10,682 bases of DNA from Paludibacteraceae bacterium (lineage in GTDB: Bacteria; Bacteroidota; Bacteroidia; Bacteroidales; Paludibacteraceae), in the NCBI GenBank assembly GCA_023227695.1, contig JALNVE010000085.1, positions 1 through 10,682 of the forward strand, given 5' to 3'. Each line of letters begins with the position of its first letter. Position 1 is the stretch's first letter. Shown one piece after another: positions 7,486-10,682 of the stretch. The notes beneath the pieces were generated by a model that did not search any database, was not told the DNA's origin, and was given only the letters and a program-made list of their open reading frames with translations. The translations under genes and the position numbers were made by a program.

Positions 7486-8226
7486 TTAATTCTTAGGAGC
7501 TTCTGCTTTTGGTTCGATGCCAACCATCTCAACTTCGAATATAAGAACAGAGTTTGCTGGGATAGAACCAACGTTTCTCTCTCCGTAAGCTAACTGAGAA
7601 GGGATTGTCAACTCCCATTTTGAACCTACAGGCATTAATTGCAATGCCTCAGACCATCCTGGAATAACTGCACCTACAGGGAATTTTGCAGTGTCACCTC
7701 TTTGTACAGAGCTATCGAAGATAGTTCCGTCAACCAATTTACCAGTATAGTTAACCTTTACGATATCGTCTTTTGTTGGCTTTGGTCCCTTACCTTCAGT
7801 AAGAACCTTATATTGAAGGCCGCTTTCTGTAACAACAACGCCCTCTTTCTTCTTGTTCTCGCTAAGGATGCTGTCGTTCTTAAGCATAGCTTTCATCTTG
7901 TCTTCTTCAGCAGCCTTCTGGAAATAGGTAGAAAGAATAGTCTGAACATTCTTTATGTCAATCTGATAGTTGCTAGTGTCTTCTCTCAAACTTTGGATGA
8001 ATCCTGCAAGAAGAGCGTCTTTGTTTACTTTTCCACCAGGAAGAGACTTTAACTCTTTACCGAAACCAGTACCTACATTTAGACCTAATGCGTAGCTAAC
8101 AGAGTCAACTTCGTTAACAAGTGCAGCTTTTGGTGTGCTAACACCACCGTTTTGGCAAGAACATAGAGCCAATCCTGAAACTAGGACAGAACCTAATAAA
8201 ATTTTTTTTTTCATTTTGTTATTCAT
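7486..8226 (-). CDS. FKBP-type peptidyl-prolyl isomerase, lipoprotein (third of three)
   Basis: A 246-residue prolyl cis-trans isomerase that should speed folding of envelope proteins. The signal peptide ends in LCSC, making C24 the probable lipidated cysteine; QNGG follows. Residues about 38-125 form the helical FKBP_N dimerisation domain (SYALGLNVG at 44-52), and about 130-236 the FKBP catalytic domain. The expected pocket residues are all present: Y160, F170-D171, F182, V187-I188, W191, Y214 and F230. This Mip/FkpA/FklB-like layout usually forms V-shaped dimers with chaperone activity. The gene starts 6 bp after the previous FKBP stop. Met5 (8214) may be the true start, as it gives the usual MKKK opening. 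An A10 run directly follows Met5 (complement of 8202-8211) and could allow slippage. A short tail (EPKAEAPKN) ends the protein. Confidence 0.93.
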   Translation of the reverse strand: MNNKMKKKILLGSVLVSGLALCSCQNGGVSTPKAALVNEVDSVSYALGLNVGTGFGKELKSLPGGKVNKDALLAGFIQSLREDTSNYQIDIKNVQTILSTYFQKAAEEDKMKAMLKNDSILSENKKKEGVVVTESGLQYKVLTEGKGPKPTKDDIVKVNYTGKLVDGTIFDSSVQRGDTAKFPVGAVIPGWSEALQLMPVGSKWELTIPSQLAYGERNVGSIPANSVLIFEVEMVGIEPKAEAPKN

Positions 8227-8232
8227 TGATAA

Positions 8233-9030
8233 TTATTTGTTACTTTTCTGATATTGATCAAATTGGAATTTTCCAGTTTTGATTTTCCCTGGTTCAACAG
8301 TTGCTTCTCCTGGAGCAGGAGTTACATCAAGCAACTCAACGTCAAAGATAAGCACTGAGTTGGGTTTGATCTTGCCCATAGCACGAGGTCCATAAGCTAG
8401 TTGAGATGGGATGTATAATTTATACTTGGATCCTACCGTCATCAACTGTAATCCTTCAGTCCATCCTGGAATAACCTGGTTCAGACCGAACTCTATTGGA
8501 GATGATGAACTGTCGAAAACGGTTCCGTCGATCAATGTACCCTTGTAGTTTACCTTTACCTTGTCAGATCCCTTTGGTTTGATGCCGTCAGGTGTTCCCT
8601 CTTTGATCACTTCATATTGTAATCCGGATGGGGTAGTTACAACACTTGGGTTCTTTTTATTGTTGTCCAAGAAAATCTGGTTTTCAGCCAATGTCTTTTT
8701 GTTTAACTCTTCTTCAGCTGCTTTGATATATGACTGATAAATGTTCTGGGCATCGGCAACCTTAAGAGAAAGGTTTGCTGTGTCTCCTTTAATCATTTTA
8801 TTTAAAGCTTCGAGAAGTAATTCAGTCTTGAATGGTCCACCAGGGACGTTCTTCAGATTGTTCGAAAGGTTATTACCGATATCTAGACCGATCGCATAAC
8901 TCGCCGAGTCAATTTGTGATTTCAACTCCGTCGTTGCAGGAGCTGCTGTTTTAACCTCTTTCTTTTTCTTTGCTTCAGCTGAAAAAATGCATCCGCAAAC
9001 GAGAAGAAGAATCAAAATACTTTTTTTCAT
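8233..9030 (-). CDS. FKBP-type peptidyl-prolyl isomerase, periplasmic (second of three)
   Basis: A 265-residue prolyl isomerase. Residues 1-20 are a signal peptide with an AEA cleavage site before a KKKK stretch. Two cysteines in the hydrophobic core (C12, C14) do not make a good lipobox, so a soluble periplasmic protein is most likely. The FKBP_N helical domain covers about 35-125 (SYAIGLDIG at 44-52) and the catalytic domain about 130-236, with pocket residues Y162, F172-D173, F181, V186-I187, W190, Y213 and F229 intact. Unlike its two neighbours it has a C-terminal extension of about 28 residues (from TPAPGEATVEPG) that is basic and Gln/Lys-rich at the end; its role is unknown. The loop after FDSS is short and Ser-rich where the other two have Arg. 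It lies 45 bp after the first FKBP gene and 6 bp before the third, within one operon. Confidence 0.93.
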   Translation of the reverse strand: MKKSILILLLVCGCIFSAEAKKKKEVKTAAPATTELKSQIDSASYAIGLDIGNNLSNNLKNVPGGPFKTELLLEALNKMIKGDTANLSLKVADAQNIYQSYIKAAEEELNKKTLAENQIFLDNNKKNPSVVTTPSGLQYEVIKEGTPDGIKPKGSDKVKVNYKGTLIDGTVFDSSSSPIEFGLNQVIPGWTEGLQLMTVGSKYKLYIPSQLAYGPRAMGKIKPNSVLIFDVELLDVTPAPGEATVEPGKIKTGKFQFDQYQKSNK

Positions 9031-9075
9031 GATAACATATTTAATTATATGACCTTTAAATTCAATGGTGGTTGA

Positions 9076-9660
9076 TTAAAGAATTTCAAGCAATTCAACG
9101 TCGAAGATAAGGGTAGCGTTTGGACCTATTTGGTCTCCAGCTCCGTATTCGCCGTATGCGAGGTTAGATGGTACATAAAGACGCCATTTTGAACCTACAG
9201 GCATTAACTGAAGTGCCTCTACCCATCCTGGAATAACTTGGTTTACAGGGAAGTCTGCTGGTTGGTTACGTCTATAAGAGCTGTCGAATACAGTACCGTT
9301 GATCAATGTGCCCTCGTAGTGGCAACGTACAGTATTAGTAGCCTTTGGCTTAGCTCCTGTTCCTGCTGTGATAATCTCGTATTGAAGTCCACTCTCGGTT
9401 TCAATAACGCCTTTCTTTTCCTTGTTTGCTTTTAGGAATTCGGCACCAGCTTTTTTGTCTTTCTCTCCTGCCTCTTGTTGAATCTTAGCAAAATAAGAGT
9501 TGATTAAATCTCTAGCATTATCTAGACTCATTGAAGGTTGTTTCTTGCCGAAAATGTCAGAAACTCCGTTTTTAAATGACTCGATGTCAAGATTGTCAAT
9601 TCCTGAATTTAGGAAGTTCTGAGCCATGCTTAGGCCTAAAGCGTAACTTATGTCTTTCAT
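9076..9660 (-). CDS. FKBP-type peptidyl-prolyl isomerase, cytoplasmic FklB-like (first of three)
   Basis: A 194-residue prolyl isomerase without signal peptide. It opens directly with the FKBP_N domain (ISYALGLSMAQNF at 4-16, domain to about 82), followed by the catalytic domain (about 88-194) with pocket residues Y115, F125-D126, F137, V142-I143, W146, Y169 and F186. Length and layout match cytoplasmic FklB. The start is well supported: in the same frame a TAA lies 11 sense codons upstream with no ATG between, so no hidden signal peptide can be added. It is the first gene of the FKBP operon, 45 bp before the periplasmic paralogue. No clear Shine-Dalgarno site precedes the ATG. The symbol is left blank because FklB and SlyD-type names are used loosely in this group. 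Confidence 0.93.
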   Translation of the reverse strand: MKDISYALGLSMAQNFLNSGIDNLDIESFKNGVSDIFGKKQPSMSLDNARDLINSYFAKIQQEAGEKDKKAGAEFLKANKEKKGVIETESGLQYEIITAGTGAKPKATNTVRCHYEGTLINGTVFDSSYRRNQPADFPVNQVIPGWVEALQLMPVGSKWRLYVPSNLAYGEYGAGDQIGPNATLIFDVELLEIL

Positions 9661-9770
9661 TAACTTAATTTTTATCGTGCGAAGATAATTTATTTATTTG
9701 AGACCTAGTTTCTTTTTGCAAAAATTATGAAATTGGTTTTGTTTCCACCCACCTGCTAGGGGTGTGAGTG

Positions 9771-9928
9771 TTTCTGTCTGACGATGGTTGATACCCAGAG
9801 TGAAGTTCTTGGCTGTCTTTGTAAAAGCATTCCCAAACCTATTGTGGATTTTTTTGAACTTTTGGTGTGTTAAAATAGTAGGAAGAAATAAAGATTGTCA
9901 TTCCTGTTTTGACCGTTTCAGACAGAAA
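9771..9928. repeat. 11-bp perfect inverted repeat, arms 136 bp apart
   Basis: TTTCTGTCTGA at 9771-9781 is exactly matched in inverted form by TCAGACAGAAA at 9918-9928. Just outside, TGTGAGT occurs as a direct repeat at 9763-9769 and 9940-9946, and CTAGG (9756-9760) pairs with CCTAG (9930-9934), but these flanks are not symmetric around the arms. The arrangement could be a decayed small mobile element or a long-range RNA hairpin or operator pair. The evidence does not choose between these. Confidence 0.5.
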
Positions 9929-9971
9929 GCCTAGTAAACTGTGAGTCCATGACACCACCTTAGGTAAATGG

Positions 9972-10008
9972 TGTACAAAGACATAAGTATTTCCCTCTTT
10001 TTTGTACA
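9972..10008. promoter_or_regulatory. 8-bp dyad overlapping the DUF4268 promoter, possible operator
   Basis: TGTACAAA (9972-9979) and TTTGTACA (10001-10008) are perfect inverted copies separated by 21 bp. The right arm overlaps the first bases of the -7 element at 10005. Half-sites about three helical turns apart (29 bp centre to centre) would place both on nearly the same DNA face, which suits a dimeric or looping repressor. The left arm also overlaps the TGGTGT arm of a second small dyad. No regulator gene is adjacent, so the binding protein is unknown. Confidence 0.4.
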
Positions 10009-10012
10009 TTTG
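10005..10012 (+). promoter_or_regulatory. -7 promoter element of the DUF4268 gene
   Basis: TACATTTG is an exact match to the Bacteroidetes -7 pattern TAnnTTTG. Transcription would start close to 10018, giving a leader of only about 12 nt before the ATG at 10030. No TTTG is found at the usual -33 distance, so the promoter may be weak or activator-dependent. Confidence 0.6.
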
Positions 10013-10029
10013 TCCTCAAATTATCGCTT

Positions 10030-10491
10030 ATGTATTCAGTAGAAGAGGAAAAGGCATTAAAAAAAGAGTTTTGGGGAGGATTTTCAGCATTTTGTGAGAC
10101 ACTCCCCCGTTTTAAATACAGGAAGAAAAAATGGATTCTCTATCATACAAAAATCAAGGGGGTGGAGATGAAGTTTGATGCTACCCGTGATGGTGCATAC
10201 GTCATCTTTGAATTGAACCATCCAAATGAGGATGTTCGTTTGGAGATGCTAGCCTTGATGGAGAGCTGTAAAAATGCCTTTGTGGACAAATATTTCCCTG
10301 ATGCCATCTGGGAAATACTTTATATTAAACCATGTGGAACGCCTGTTTCTCGAATCTATAAGCACAAAGAGGGTCTGGATATTCACAAGCGTGAGCAGTG
10401 GCCGGAGTTTTATCCTTTCCTTTCGAAAGAGATGAACCAACTGGAGAAGTTGTTCAATGAAATGAAAGATGTTCTTGAAGAGATAAGGTAG
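10030..10491 (+). CDS. Stand-alone DUF4268-type protein of unknown function
   Basis: A 153-residue protein with no signal peptide or membrane segment, so predicted cytoplasmic. The pattern matches my recollection of the DUF4268 family in Bacteroidetes: a start MYSVEEEKALKKEFWGGF, a KIKGVEMKFDATRDGAYVIFELNHP beta section (42-66, in pieces), an NEDVR-led helix, a SRIYKHKEGLDI segment and a WPEFYPFL motif before a long C-terminal helix (about 124-152). In other bacteria this domain also occurs at the C-terminal end of proteins with nuclease-like domains; here it is alone, as is common in this phylum. I can point to no catalytic residues and assign no reaction. It is the only plus-strand gene, has its own promoter and terminator, and is not part of an operon. 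The start is fixed by a promoter only 18 bp upstream; no Shine-Dalgarno site is seen. Confidence 0.75.
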   Translation: MYSVEEEKALKKEFWGGFSAFCETLPRFKYRKKKWILYHTKIKGVEMKFDATRDGAYVIFELNHPNEDVRLEMLALMESCKNAFVDKYFPDAIWEILYIKPCGTPVSRIYKHKEGLDIHKREQWPEFYPFLSKEMNQLEKLFNEMKDVLEEIR

Positions 10492-10492
10492 A

Positions 10493-10509
10493 TTTTGCCA
10501 AAGGCAAAA
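10493..10509 (+). other. Small hairpin right after the DUF4268 stop codon
   Basis: TTTTGCC (10493-10499) and GGCAAAA (10503-10509) form a 7-bp stem with an AAA loop, beginning 1 nt after the TAG stop. No T run follows, so it is not a terminator by itself. It could protect the 3' end of the mRNA or be a repeat remnant. Confidence 0.5.
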
Positions 10510-10525
10510 CCAATTGGACCAATTG
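10509..10525. repeat. Tandem pair of ACCAATTG, each with a CAATTG palindrome
   Basis: ACCAATTG occurs at 10509-10516 and again at 10518-10525, separated by one G. Each copy contains the palindrome CAATTG. It lies between the small hairpin and the terminator. It may be a protein-binding site or simply a short duplication. Confidence 0.45.
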
Positions 10526-10532
10526 AAAATAA

Positions 10533-10558
10533 AAAAGGTGGCTATTTAGCCACCTTTT
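10533..10558 (+). terminator. Intrinsic terminator of the DUF4268 gene
   Basis: A perfect 12-bp stem, AAAAGGTGGCTA (10533-10544) with TAGCCACCTTTT (10547-10558), encloses a TT at the tip, which implies a real loop of four or more bases. The T-rich end continues ATTTT on the plus strand. It sits 41 bp past the stop codon. Because the left side is A-rich it may also stop transcripts entering from the right on the minus strand. Confidence 0.9.
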
Positions 10559-10571
10559 ATTTTGGCGTATA

Positions 10572-10628
10572 GGTCAAATTGCGTGGTATTTTCACTATAC
10601 TAAGTGTCAATGGGTCAAATTGCGTGGT
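10572..10628. repeat. Two direct copies of a 16-bp sequence, 41-bp period
   Basis: GGTCAAATTGCGTGGT is found exactly at 10572-10587 and at 10613-10628, with 25 bp of unrelated sequence between. Chance duplication of 16 bp within 60 bp is very unlikely. The window ends 54 bp later, so it cannot be seen whether more copies follow. Possible readings are iterated protein-binding sites, the edge of a mobile element, or a short tandem-repeat relic. On the minus strand a short frame (start near 10669, about 13 codons) lies to the right and may be part of something beyond the edge. Confidence 0.65.
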
Positions 10629-10682
10629 GACTTAAATGAAAATACGATTGAATATTTTCAACAATTTGCTCATATTTGTATC

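Larger units (their letters stand above)
9661..10029. other. Divergent intergenic region between the FKBP operon and the DUF4268 gene
   Basis: These 369 bp must carry promoters for both directions. For the FKBP operon the best -7 candidate is TAGGTTTG on the minus strand (complement of 9834-9841); it lacks a good TTTG at -33 and would leave a leader of about 165 nt, so it is weak. The plus-strand promoter is clearer and listed separately. The region is unusually rich in inverted repeats: an 11-bp pair at 9771 and 9918, ACACCA (9952-9957) with TGGTGT (9969-9974), and an 8-bp dyad at 9972-10008. A minus-strand frame stays open from 9897 to 9694 but has no start codon. Confidence 0.6.

Noticed and set aside
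8974..9030. Possible lipobox cysteine (C12 or C14) in the second FKBP
   Set aside because: Neither has the usual small residues at both -1 and -2, and AEA before KKKK is a good signal peptidase I site.
9694..9897. Minus-strand frame open for 67 codons upstream of the first FKBP gene
   Set aside because: It has no ATG, GTG or TTG start that I can find and no family I recognise. It could be a remnant of a lost gene, but nothing supports calling a pseudogene.
10572..10628. CRISPR array
   Set aside because: Only two 16-bp copies with 25-bp spacing, too short for CRISPR repeats, and no cas gene is present in the window.

Overview
The window looks like chromosomal DNA from a Bacteroidales bacterium (Bacteroides, Prevotella or a relative). 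Three things point there: lipoproteins and outer-membrane proteins starting MKK/MKR, almost no Shine-Dalgarno sites, and promoter elements of the Bacteroidetes TTTG / TAnnTTTG type. The genus cannot be fixed from the sequence alone. Seven of the eight genes lie on the minus strand, so transcription runs mostly from right to left.

Reading from the left: a perfect 36-bp palindromic terminator (29-64) closes a lone lipoprotein gene (127-1122) that resembles surface glycan-binding proteins of Sus-like systems but has no SusC/SusD neighbour here. After a 344-bp AT-rich gap comes a three-gene unit read leftward: a 1009-residue periplasmic TPR protein (4062-7091), a 577-residue outer-membrane beta-barrel (2236-3969) and a membrane-anchored TerB/J-domain protein (1467-2222). 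A textbook Bacteroidetes promoter (7121-7153) drives it. The order suggests an envelope machine: barrel in the outer membrane, TPR scaffold in the periplasm, J-domain co-chaperone at the inner membrane. Its substrate is unknown, and this is the part of the window most likely to be an undescribed system.

Next, also read leftward, is an operon of three FKBP-type prolyl isomerases (9660 down to 7486) ending at a strong terminator (7438-7464). All three keep the FKBP pocket residues but carry different address signals: none (cytoplasm), a signal peptidase I peptide (periplasm) and a lipobox (lipoprotein). This looks like duplication followed by relocation. Protein folding in the envelope is thus a shared theme of the two main operons.

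A 369-bp divergent intergenic region (9661-10029) holds an 11-bp long-range inverted repeat and an 8-bp dyad overlapping the promoter of the only plus-strand gene, a stand-alone DUF4268-type protein (10030-10491). That gene is followed by a run of small palindromes, a terminator and two copies of a 16-bp direct repeat near the window edge. No tRNA, rRNA, CRISPR array, complete insertion sequence or replication origin was seen.
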